Origin: Rhodoferax sp. | GTDB taxonomy: Bacteria; Pseudomonadota; Gammaproteobacteria; Burkholderiales; Burkholderiaceae_C | Direction: 5' to 3' | NCBI GenBank assembly: GCA_029946045.1 | Contig: JAQSDS010000157.1 | Location: forward strand, 1 to 5,040 | Length of the DNA stretch: 5,040 nt | Shown here: one piece after another, positions 1-4,901 of the stretch | Layout: the number at the start of each line of letters is the position of its first letter | How positions within the stretch are numbered: the stretch's first letter is position 1 | Translations under genes and position numbers: made by a program | Notes under the pieces: model-generated | Told to the model about the DNA's origin: nothing | Seen by the model: the letters and a program-made list of their open reading frames with translations, nothing else | Databases searched by the model: none

Positions 1-618
1 GATCGGGAAAATGATCATGAGCAAGGCCACCAGCGCCAGATGTACCAGCAGCACCGGGTCAGCCGGTAGTGGCTGCCAGTTGAAGCGCATCAAGCCCAGC
101 ACAAAAGCCTTGAGTGCGACGATGTCGGTGTGTGCCACAAAACGCATGGCCAAGCCGCTCAGGCCAATGGCCAGCAGCAGCACCAACATCAGGTGGTCGG
201 ACGGCGTGGAGATGTAGCGCACCCGGTCCACCAGCCAGCGCCGCGCCCACAAGCCGCCCAGGGCCAGAACCATGACAAAGCCGGCGTAGGTGCCGAAGGG
301 TTGCACCAGCACCACGGGCAGCCAGACCGGGTCCTGAAAATAGCGCAGATGGCGCAGCGTGACCAACAACAGGGTCACATGAAACAGCCAGCCAAAAATC
401 CAGGTCCATTTGCTGGACTTGAACAGGCTCTCAAACAACACCACCTCGCGCGTCATGCGCCAGCGCACCCCGGCCGCCGTGGTGGGCGCCGGCGTGGTGG
501 GGATTTTCAGGGGCGCCGGAGTTTTGGCATACGAGCGAATCTTGCCTGCCACGCCCAGCACCAGCACCGCGGTAGCAACATAAAACAGCAGCGCATACAT
601 GATGGTCAGGACGGACAT
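1..618 (-). CDS. dsrM: DsrM, NarI-like cytochrome b membrane subunit of DsrMKJOP (3' part beyond window)
   Basis: The reverse strand is open from the ATG at 618 to position 1, giving 206 codons with no stop, so the gene is cut by the window edge. The product is strongly hydrophobic, with membrane segments at about residues 3-24, 72-88, 98-123, 143-161 and from 189 on. This matches DsrM, the diheme cytochrome b subunit of the DsrMKJOP complex, which links DsrC chemistry to the quinone pool. His80 and His90, in the setting LFH-x9-H, have the 10-residue spacing of the NarI heme ligands His56/His66. His193, before a run ending in IFP, aligns with NarI His187; the fourth ligand should lie just past the edge. 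It starts 37 nt after dsrC, as in other sulfur oxidizers. No strong ribosome binding site precedes the ATG; M7 (ATG at 600) and an in-frame TTG two codons upstream are weaker alternatives. dsrK is expected next. Confidence 0.93.
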   Translation of the reverse strand, partial: MSVLTIMYALLFYVATAVLVLGVAGKIRSYAKTPAPLKIPTTPAPTTAAGVRWRMTREVVLFESLFKSSKWTWIFGWLFHVTLLLVTLRHLRYFQDPVWLPVVLVQPFGTYAGFVMVLALGGLWARRWLVDRVRYISTPSDHLMLVLLLAIGLSGLAMRFVAHTDIVALKAFVLGLMRFNWQPLPADPVLLVHLALVALLMIIFPI

Positions 619-655
619 GGGCAAGCCTGCAAGTTCGTTGGAATCAGCTCAAGAA

Positions 656-988
656 TCAGATGCAGCCGGTGGGCTTGGGCAAGCCGGCAATCTTGCAGGC
701 CTGCTTGGCTGGACCATAAGGGAACAGGTCGTACAGGTACTTGCTGTTGCCTTTTTCTTCACCAAATCGCTTGCCGATGGCCTTGGTCAGCACGCGCACG
801 GCCGGGGCAATCTGGTACTCGTTGTAGTACTCGCGCAGAAAGTTGATGACTTCCCAGTGGTTGTCGGAAAGCGGTACTTTCTCTTCTTCGGCCAGGTGGA
901 CGGCGGCCTCGGGGGTCCATTCGGCCAGGTTCAGCAAGTAACCTTCTTCGTCGGTTTCGTAGGTTTGGCCGTTGATTTCAAAACTCAT
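656..988 (-). CDS. dsrC: DsrC sulfur-carrier protein
   Basis: A complete 110-residue DsrC, close to the 112 residues of the A. vinosum protein. The C-terminal arm holds both diagnostic cysteines, Cys98 and the penultimate Cys109 (ACKIAGLPKPTGCI). Having both separates true DsrC from TusE, which keeps only the last one. The central part (HWEVINFLREYYNEYQIAP) is typical of the family. DsrC is a soluble cytoplasmic carrier: it accepts sulfur from DsrEFH, is presented to DsrAB, and is redox-cycled by DsrMKJOP through Cys98/Cys109 (family knowledge). The start at 988 is chosen because GGAGAA (993-998) stands 4 nt upstream. It lies between dsrH (41-nt gap) and dsrM (37-nt gap). The leader contains a marked A/T-rich run at about 1000-1014, unusual for this GC-rich locus. 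Confidence 0.97.
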   Translation of the reverse strand: MSFEINGQTYETDEEGYLLNLAEWTPEAAVHLAEEEKVPLSDNHWEVINFLREYYNEYQIAPAVRVLTKAIGKRFGEEKGNSKYLYDLFPYGPAKQACKIAGLPKPTGCI

Positions 989-992
989 GGTG

Positions 993-998
993 TTCTCC
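993..998 (-). promoter_or_regulatory. Ribosome binding site of dsrC
   Basis: The minus strand reads GGAGAA followed by a 4-nt spacer (CACC) and the dsrC ATG. It is preceded by an A/T-rich stretch (TTATTTATTTTTAA on the minus strand), which would leave the site unstructured and favour strong translation of this abundant carrier. Confidence 0.75.
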
Positions 999-1014
999 AG
1001 TTAAAAATAAATAA

Positions 1015-1025
1015 GGGGTCAGATC
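1015..1025 (+). repeat. Possible degenerate arm of the GGGGACAGA palindrome (dsrH-dsrC gap)
   Basis: GGGGTCAGATC matches the left arm of the complete element at 1344-1377 (GGGGACAGAGC) at 9 of 11 positions. There is no second arm, so it would be a remnant or a related half-element. A match this short could be chance; the argument for it is its location, since three other gene gaps of this operon hold related sequence. Confidence 0.3.
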
Positions 1026-1029
1026 GGGC

Positions 1030-1329
1030 TTAGAGCCACGACTGTGAGGTGGGGTATTTCTCGACCAGGTCGACAAAACCGGCGTAGTCCACCAGCATGA
1101 TGCCGTCCATCAGCTTGGCTGTCATGCCACGGGCATCCAGGTCGGGCTGCAGCACATACAGGCTGAGCTTGGCAGCCGCCTGGCGCATGCGCTCGGCGGT
1201 GGCGCTGCCCTGGGTGGCGGCATAAACGCCGTCCTCAATCAGCAGCACGGCGTGGCCAGTTTGCGCCATGCGCAGGCAGGTGTCGAGTGCGTTGGTAGCA
1301 AAGGGTGATTTATTAACGATGTGCAACAT
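1030..1329 (-). CDS. dsrH: DsrH (TusB-like) subunit of the DsrEFH sulfur-relay complex
   Basis: A complete 99-residue protein of the DsrH/TusB family, beginning MLHIVNKSPF, the usual TusB/DsrH N-terminus. Cys18 (ALDTCLRMA) corresponds by position to the conserved DsrH cysteine (Cys20 in A. vinosum). The LLIEDGVYAA segment is the family's central strand and turn. DsrH assembles with DsrE and DsrF into a cytoplasmic hexamer of two copies each, which relays sulfane sulfur to DsrC. The start at 1329 is supported by GGAGAA at 1335-1340 with a 5-nt spacer. The 58-nt gap to dsrF holds a complete copy of the palindromic repeat, ending 3 nt short of this ribosome binding site, so a hairpin could affect dsrH translation. 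Confidence 0.95.
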   Translation of the reverse strand: MLHIVNKSPFATNALDTCLRMAQTGHAVLLIEDGVYAATQGSATAERMRQAAAKLSLYVLQPDLDARGMTAKLMDGIMLVDYAGFVDLVEKYPTSQSWL

Positions 1330-1334
1330 GGGGG

Positions 1335-1340
1335 TTCTCC
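1335..1340 (-). promoter_or_regulatory. Ribosome binding site of dsrH
   Basis: GGAGAA on the minus strand, 5 nt before the dsrH ATG. It fixes the start at 1329 and is separated by only 3 nt from the palindromic repeat at 1344-1377. Confidence 0.75.
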
Positions 1341-1343
1341 AAT

Positions 1344-1377
1344 CAGTTGGGGACAGAGCTCAAGATCTGTCCCGCAA
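1344..1377 (+). repeat. REP-like palindromic element, copy 1 (dsrF-dsrH gap)
   Basis: A 34-bp element starting CAGTTGGGGACAGAGCT. It contains a perfect 8-bp inverted repeat, GGGACAGA (1350-1357) and TCTGTCCC (1366-1373), around the 8-nt loop GCTCAAGA. An inverted copy with 33 of 34 identical bases lies at 2180-2213. Palindromes of this GGGGACAGA type are, to my recollection, common dispersed repeats in Betaproteobacteria and resemble REP elements mobilised in trans by RAYT/Y1 transposases; no such gene is in the window. In the dsr mRNA it would form a hairpin just after the dsrF stop. It has no following U-run, so it is not a classic terminator. Confidence 0.85.
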
Positions 1378-1387
1378 GGCTATTTGT

Positions 1388-1783
1388 TTAGAAGCTCAGG
1401 ATCACGTCTTGCTGCGCCATCAGCGCGCCCATTTGCTGGTCGTCCAGCACCTCGACCGGCACCAGCAGGTCCGCTTCGGTCAGGCCACGCTGGTCCAGAG
1501 ACGCCTGGTCGACATACAGTTTTTCGATGTCGTAACCTTCAAGGGCGCGGTAGCTGGGCGAGAAGTTCTTGATGCCGATGCCTTTGGTCTGCTGGCCCTT
1601 GGCCAGCTCGTAAACGCCGTCATCCATGAACACCAGGCTCACGTCCTGATCGAAGGTGGCGGTGATCAGAACCACCTCCAGGCTTTCAAGGGCGTAGATG
1701 GTGCCGTAAGGGGCCTTGCGGTTAACAAACATGAATTTCTTCACTTTGGGGCCGCTGGGCGCAGGGGTTTGTTGTTCACTCAT
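1388..1783 (-). CDS. dsrF: DsrF (TusC-like) subunit of the DsrEFH sulfur-relay complex
   Basis: A complete 131-residue DsrF/TusC family protein, near the usual length. After a short polar, proline-containing N-terminus (about residues 1-14) comes the conserved core: FMFVNRKAPYGTIYALESLEV, a VSLVFMDDGVYELAKGQ strand-turn near residues 48-64, and LYVDQASLDQRGL near 88-100. There is no cysteine in the protein, which fits DsrF being the structural member of the hexamer while DsrE and DsrH carry reactive cysteines. dsrE ends 21 nt upstream, suggesting coupled expression. The start at 1783 has only a modest AGAGAA ribosome site (1791-1796, 7-nt spacer), but no better ATG exists, since the next methionine (M18) lies inside the conserved core. 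Confidence 0.94.
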   Translation of the reverse strand: MSEQQTPAPSGPKVKKFMFVNRKAPYGTIYALESLEVVLITATFDQDVSLVFMDDGVYELAKGQQTKGIGIKNFSPSYRALEGYDIEKLYVDQASLDQRGLTEADLLVPVEVLDDQQMGALMAQQDVILSF

Positions 1784-1804
1784 GGTGTGTTTCTCTGAAT
1801 CGGA

Positions 1805-2164
1805 TTAATCGCCAAAGGTGACCAGGCGGTCCGCCTTGATGCCACTGTCGACCAACTGGCCCAGGCCCGAGATACGAAAGCCAGGGGCCAGCACCTCGTC
1901 CTTGATGCCGCGGCGCAAGGCGGCAGCCACACACACCACCAGGTCGACCTTGTGCTCGGTGGCCAGCGCCGACCAGCGGTTGACCACATGGCGGTCATCC
2001 TGTGGCGGCTCGGTGAGGCGGGTCGCGTTGTTGACGCCGTCGTGGTAGAAAAACACGCGCTGAATGCTATGGCCCTTGGCCAGGGCGGCCACGGCGAACT
2101 GGTAAGCGCTGTCAGACGCCTGGTGTGTGTAGGGACCTTCGTTGACGAGGATGCCGAATTTCAT
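1805..2164 (-). CDS. dsrE: DsrE (TusD-like) sulfur-accepting subunit of DsrEFH
   Basis: A complete 119-residue DsrE/TusD protein. MKFGILVNEGPYTHQASDSA is the family N-terminus, RVFFYHDGVNNA (about 36-47) the conserved loop, and VDLVVCVAAALRRGI holds Cys78, the same number as the persulfide-forming Cys78 of A. vinosum DsrE. In that system DsrE receives sulfane sulfur and passes it to DsrC. The presence of dsrEFH beside dsrAB is the accepted marker of the sulfur-oxidizing, not sulfate-reducing, direction. The ATG at 2164 follows AGGAA (2169-2173) by 4 nt. The 61-nt gap from dsrB contains copy 2 of the palindromic repeat. Confidence 0.96.
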   Translation of the reverse strand: MKFGILVNEGPYTHQASDSAYQFAVAALAKGHSIQRVFFYHDGVNNATRLTEPPQDDRHVVNRWSALATEHKVDLVVCVAAALRRGIKDEVLAPGFRISGLGQLVDSGIKADRLVTFGD

Positions 2165-2179
2165 GTTGTTCCTATTACT

Positions 2180-2213
2180 TTGCGGGACAGATCTTTAGCT
2201 CTGTCCCCAACTG
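2180..2213 (-). repeat. REP-like palindromic element, copy 2 (dsrB-dsrE gap), inverted relative to copy 1
   Basis: The reverse complement is identical to the element at 1344-1377 except for one loop base (A for C). Arms are GGGACAGA (2184-2191) and TCTGTCCC (2200-2207) with an 8-nt loop. It occupies the gap from 12 nt after the dsrB stop to 15 nt before the dsrE start. Identity covers the outer CAGTT and GCAA flanks as well as the hairpin, so shared descent is much more likely than two independent palindromes. Together the copies bracket dsrE-dsrF. Confidence 0.85.
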
Positions 2214-2225
2214 CTTGTCGGATGT

Positions 2226-3296
2226 TTAGAACCGGATGTGGGTCGATGCGTTCAGGCTGGAACGTGAACCGCGCCAGTCATCGATCAGGTACTTGGTGAA
2301 CGGCAGATCGCATTTTTCGAAGAAGGCGGGCCAGCCGATGCGCTCGATCCAGTCAGAGACCCGCTCCCACGAGCGTGCGTCGGCCTTGTAGGTGTACAGA
2401 ATTTTCTTGACCATGGCCGACACTTCGGGCCAGCGTGGCGGGTTGTTGGGCAGGCCCGAGGCCACCATCTTCATGAAGGTCGGTTTGCCACGCGCATTCG
2501 AATTTTTGCCGCCCACCCAGATCGCCAGCTTGCTGTGCTCGGGGTCGTTGATCTGCATCGGTGGGCAGGGTGGGAAGCAGGCGCCGCAGCACATGCATTT
2601 GGACTCATCAATTTCCAGCGAAGGCCGGCCGTTGACCATGGCGGGGCGGATGGCCGCCACCGGGCAGCGCGCCACCACGGTGGGACGCTCGCACATGTTG
2701 GCGACCAGGTCGTGGTTGATCTTGGGCGGCTTGGTGTGCTGCATCACGATGGCGATGTCGGCCTGGCCGCCGCAGTTGATCTCGCAGCAGGAGGTGGACA
2801 GGTGCACGCGGTTGGGCATGTCTTCCTTGATGAACTCGGCGTGCAGGTCATCCATCAGGGCTTTCACGGCGCCCGAAGCGTCGGTACCCGGAATGTCGCA
2901 GTGCAGCCAGCCCTGGGTGTGGGCAATGCTTGAGACCGAGTTGCCGGTGCCACCCACCGGGAAACCGTTGTTGGTCAGCGCCTCCACCAACGGCTCGACC
3001 CGCGCCGGGTCCGACACCATGTACTCGATGTTGGAGCGAATGGTAAAGCGCACATGACCGTCGGCATATTCGTCGGCAATGTCACACAGCTTGCGGATGG
3101 TAAAGAGGTCCATCTGGCGCTGGGTGCCGGCACGCACGGTCCAGATCTGGTCGCCGCTGTGGGCGACGTGGTGCAGCACGCCCGGACGGGGCCGGTCGTG
3201 GTATTTCCAGTTGCCATAGTTCTTGGCCATTAACGGATGCAGGAACGGCTTGTTGTCCGGGACGCCGCTCTCAATGGGGGTGCGCATAGTTGCCAT
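2226..3296 (-). CDS. dsrB: Reverse dissimilatory sulfite reductase beta subunit, DsrB
   Basis: A complete 356-residue DsrB of typical length. The cysteines of the siroheme-coupled [4Fe-4S] centre are Cys133 (LHCDIPG) and the CC-x3-C group Cys170/171/175 (STSCCEINCGG). They have the same relative spacing as Desulfovibrio vulgaris DsrB Cys151/188/189/193. The inserted ferredoxin domain has Cys211 (RCPVAAI) and Cys234/237/240 (CMCCGAC). N-terminal basic and aromatic residues (about 25-60) and RFTIRSNIEYMV (83-94) belong to the sulfite reductase half-domains. With DsrA it forms the cytoplasmic alpha2-beta2 enzyme; in organisms with DsrEFH it runs toward sulfite formation. The ATG at 3296 follows a purine-rich AAGAAAGAG; M4 lacks any site. 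It begins 36 nt after dsrA. Confidence 0.98.
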   Translation of the reverse strand: MATMRTPIESGVPDNKPFLHPLMAKNYGNWKYHDRPRPGVLHHVAHSGDQIWTVRAGTQRQMDLFTIRKLCDIADEYADGHVRFTIRSNIEYMVSDPARVEPLVEALTNNGFPVGGTGNSVSSIAHTQGWLHCDIPGTDASGAVKALMDDLHAEFIKEDMPNRVHLSTSCCEINCGGQADIAIVMQHTKPPKINHDLVANMCERPTVVARCPVAAIRPAMVNGRPSLEIDESKCMCCGACFPPCPPMQINDPEHSKLAIWVGGKNSNARGKPTFMKMVASGLPNNPPRWPEVSAMVKKILYTYKADARSWERVSDWIERIGWPAFFEKCDLPFTKYLIDDWRGSRSSLNASTHIRF

Positions 3297-3309
3297 GGTG
3301 CTCTTTCTT

Positions 3310-3324
3310 AATCAGTTGAGGACA
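3310..3324 (+). repeat. Truncated relative of the palindromic repeat (dsrA-dsrB gap)
   Basis: AATCAGTTGAGGACA is identical at 14 of 15 bases to the left end of copy 1 together with its 3-nt flank (1341-1355). The right arm is missing, and GC-rich sequence leading to the dsrA stop follows at once. It is best read as a decayed or partial insertion of the same element, in the same orientation as copy 1. Confidence 0.5.
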
Positions 3325-3332
3325 AGCCGGCT

Positions 3333-4610
3333 TCAGGCCGCTTTGCGGGCGTTGATCTTGGCCACTTCATCGTCCCAGCCGTCGGTGCGGACATAGGGGT
3401 TGGTGCGTGGTGTGGACACCATGTTGGGATCGATCTCGACGCCGATGCCCTCAAGGAAGTTGATCAGGCCAATGCGCTCGATCATCTCGCCGGTGCGCTC
3501 GTGCTCCAGGGCGTTTTCGGCAAAGAAGTCAATCGACTTCTGGCCCAGCTCCACCAGCGCCTCGTAGTCTTCGTCGGTCTTCATGGGCATGAAGGGCATG
3601 ACCACGGTGCCCATCAGGTCGCCGATCTTGAGGGTGCGCTTGCCGCCCATCAGCACCGTGACACCCTTGTCAACGCCAGTGGCCAAGGCACCGGTCATGA
3701 CGTTGATGCAATGCATGCAGCGCACGCAGTTGCTGTTGTCGATTTCCAGGCACTGGCTGTCGTTGACTGCTACGCTGGAGATTTTGTCGCCCTTGGAGAC
3801 GTCCTTGATTTCCTTGAGCATGATGGCCTTGGTCGGGCAGCGGCTGACCACGTCGTTGACCAATTCGGTCATGCCATGCTTGTCAAACCATTTGCGTGCC
3901 AGCGCTTCGTCGACACGGATGTTGTCGCGCCAGGTGCCGATGACGGCCATGTCGGCGCGCTGGATCGAGTTCATGCAGTCGTTGGGGCAGCCCGAAAACT
4001 TGAACTTGAACTTGTAGGGCAAGGCCGGACGGTGCATGTCGTCCAGGAAAGTGTTGAGCACCTGGCGGTGGGCACGTGCCTCGTCAAAGCACGACTGCTC
4101 GCAACGCGCGGCACCGACGCAGGACATGCTGGTGCGCACGGCCGGACCGGCGCCACCGAGGTCAAAGCCGAGTTCATTGATTTCGTCAAAAGCACCCTGC
4201 ACGTTGGCGGTGCTGGCACCCTGGAACATGATGTCGCCCGACTGGCCGTGGAACGCGATCAGGCCCGAGCCATGACGCTCCCAGATGTCACACATCTTGC
4301 GCAACACGTCGGTGGTGTAGTGCATGCCGGCTGGTGGCTGCACGCGCAGGGTATGGAATTCCTTGGACGCCGGGAACATCTCGGCCACTTCGGAAAAGCG
4401 TGGAATGACACCGCCACCGTAACCGAACACCCCCACCGTGCCACCCTTCCAGTAGCCCTTGCGGGTTTTGTAGGAATGCTCCAGCTGACCCACCAGGTCA
4501 GTCATGTAGTCACTGTCCTTGGCCAGTCGTTTCAGACCAGTGACAAAGCTGGGCCATGGACCGCTTTCAAGCTGGTCAAGCATGGGGGTGTCGTGTTGCT
4601 TAATGCTCAT
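3333..4610 (-). CDS. dsrA: Reverse dissimilatory sulfite reductase alpha subunit, DsrA
   Basis: A complete DsrA of 425 residues from MSIKQHDTPM, within the family's usual 415-440. The siroheme [4Fe-4S] motif is C-x5-C (Cys164/Cys170, SCVGAARCEQSC) plus C-x3-C (Cys208/Cys212, FSGCPNDC). The ferredoxin insert carries Cys295/298/301 (NCVRCMHC), and Cys258 (RCPT) is the likely fourth ligand by analogy with DsrB. GYGGGVIPRFSE (63-74) and MHYTTDVLRKMCDIW (96-110) are typical N-terminal segments. With DsrB it makes the cytoplasmic sulfite reductase. The frame is open 76 codons further upstream, but 4610 is chosen because a perfect AGGAG (4618-4622) stands 7 nt before it and the upstream part is unlike DsrA. 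It is the first gene of the operon, facing a divergent gene across about 290 nt. Confidence 0.98.
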   Translation of the reverse strand: MSIKQHDTPMLDQLESGPWPSFVTGLKRLAKDSDYMTDLVGQLEHSYKTRKGYWKGGTVGVFGYGGGVIPRFSEVAEMFPASKEFHTLRVQPPAGMHYTTDVLRKMCDIWERHGSGLIAFHGQSGDIMFQGASTANVQGAFDEINELGFDLGGAGPAVRTSMSCVGAARCEQSCFDEARAHRQVLNTFLDDMHRPALPYKFKFKFSGCPNDCMNSIQRADMAVIGTWRDNIRVDEALARKWFDKHGMTELVNDVVSRCPTKAIMLKEIKDVSKGDKISSVAVNDSQCLEIDNSNCVRCMHCINVMTGALATGVDKGVTVLMGGKRTLKIGDLMGTVVMPFMPMKTDEDYEALVELGQKSIDFFAENALEHERTGEMIERIGLINFLEGIGVEIDPNMVSTPRTNPYVRTDGWDDEVAKINARKAA

Positions 4611-4617
4611 TGAGTGT

Positions 4618-4622
4618 CTCCT
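4618..4622 (-). promoter_or_regulatory. Ribosome binding site deciding the dsrA start
   Basis: AGGAG on the minus strand, 7 nt before the ATG at 4610. It is the best Shine-Dalgarno match in the window and the reason for choosing this start over in-frame upstream ATGs such as the one at 4838. Confidence 0.85.
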
Positions 4623-4631
4623 GTCATGGGG

Positions 4632-4646
4632 GCGCATCTTTTGCGC
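4632..4646 (-). other. Small hairpin in the dsrA mRNA leader
   Basis: The minus strand contains GCGCA-AAAGA-TGCGC, a perfect 5-bp stem with a 5-nt loop, 9 nt upstream of the AGGAG site. It could stabilise the 5' end or influence ribosome access. The stem is short and may have no role. Confidence 0.35.
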
Positions 4647-4681
4647 TGAATCGTCGAACCGGGTGTGTGTAGGCAGGGCAA

Positions 4682-4687
4682 ATAGTA
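4682..4687 (-). promoter_or_regulatory. Possible -10 element of the dsrA promoter
   Basis: The minus strand reads TACTAT, 4 of 6 matches to the sigma-70 -10 consensus, which would give a leader of about 65 nt. The hexamer 17 nt upstream is not a -35 box, so an activator would be needed. A closer -10 match, TATAAC (4747-4752), lies further upstream but overlaps the palindrome and also lacks a -35. Neither is secure. Confidence 0.25.
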
Positions 4688-4722
4688 CGAGCCAGGGCGT
4701 GGGGTCTGCTATCCCCCTCGTT

Positions 4723-4748
4723 GGGTATTTGGTGCTACCCATATGGGT
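4723..4748. promoter_or_regulatory. Operator-like cluster of alternating GGGTA/TACCC half-sites
   Basis: GGGTA (4723-4727) and TACCC (4736-4740) form an inverted repeat with 8 nt between. The TACCC also begins an overlapping perfect 12-bp palindrome, ACCCATATGGGT (4737-4748). TACCCAT at 4736-4742 fits the NarL/NarP heptamer TACYYMT exactly, and the two flanking half-sites on the other strand match 6 of 7. The 7-0-7 spacing is not the classic 7-2-7, so the regulator is open. Position, roughly 40-60 bp upstream of the possible -10, suits an activator of dsrA. Confidence 0.45.
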
Positions 4749-4813
4749 TATATCCCCCCACCCTTCCCGGTAATAGACGATGGGGCCCGACTTTGCGCCC
4801 AATAGCGGCATGC

Positions 4814-4844
4814 GCGTCGCAGAGCAATTTCGACGCATTGCGTC
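4814..4844. promoter_or_regulatory. Operator-like GCGTC/GACGC inverted repeats
   Basis: GACGCA (4832-4837) and TGCGTC (4839-4844) form a perfect 13-bp palindrome around one central T. A third half-site, GCGTCG (4814-4819), is an inverted repeat of CGACGC (4831-4836) at 11-nt spacing. The array lies 58-88 nt upstream of the plus-strand ATG and over 200 nt from dsrA, so it more likely serves the plus-strand gene. Confidence 0.4.
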
Positions 4845-4901
4845 CGGACAACACGGCCTTGAATTTGCTTTTGGTATCTTTTTTCAGACACACATCACAC
4901 C

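Larger units (their letters stand above)
4611..4901. promoter_or_regulatory. Divergent promoter region between dsrA and the plus-strand gene
   Basis: There is no credible gene in these 291 nt; the frame extension of dsrA through it has no family similarity. From the dsrA side it holds the dsrA ribosome site (4618-4622), a small leader hairpin (4632-4646), a possible -10 box (4682-4687), alternating G and C runs with a GGGTA/TACCC cluster (4701-4748), a further G/C-run segment (about 4754-4786), a GCGTC/GACGC inverted-repeat cluster (4814-4844), and a T-rich stretch (4864-4884) before the plus-strand gene. The density of symmetric half-sites suggests activator-controlled transcription of dsrA, the plus-strand gene, or both. 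Confidence 0.7.

Noticed and set aside
59..409. 116-codon minus-strand open frame overlapping dsrM
   Set aside because: It is in another frame of dsrM and has low-complexity Ala/Gly/Arg composition. The dsrM frame has membrane helices and heme histidines.
1350..1373. Rho-independent terminator after dsrF (and the equivalent at 2184-2207 after dsrB)
   Set aside because: The hairpins are not followed by a U-run on the transcribed strand, essential downstream operon genes follow at once, and both are copies of one dispersed-type repeat.
3998..4016. Tandem AACTTG repeats
   Set aside because: They encode the KFKFKF segment just before the conserved FSGCPNDC motif of DsrA, so protein coding explains them.
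3501..4613. Long plus-strand open frame of 370 codons opposite dsrA
   Set aside because: It lies entirely antisense to dsrA, is rich in His, Val and Ala as expected from a reversed GC-rich gene, and shows no domain.
4675..4697. Sigma-54-like promoter for dsrA (minus strand TGGCTCG followed by TTTGCC)
   Set aside because: The GG and GC elements are 12 nt apart instead of the required 10 or so, so sigma-54 recognition is unlikely.
4611..4838. N-terminal extension of dsrA by 76 codons to the ATG at 4838
   Set aside because: The extension runs through the promoter region and its operator-like repeats, is unlike any DsrA N-terminus and would make the protein too long. The ATG at 4610 has a perfect AGGAG and gives 425 residues.
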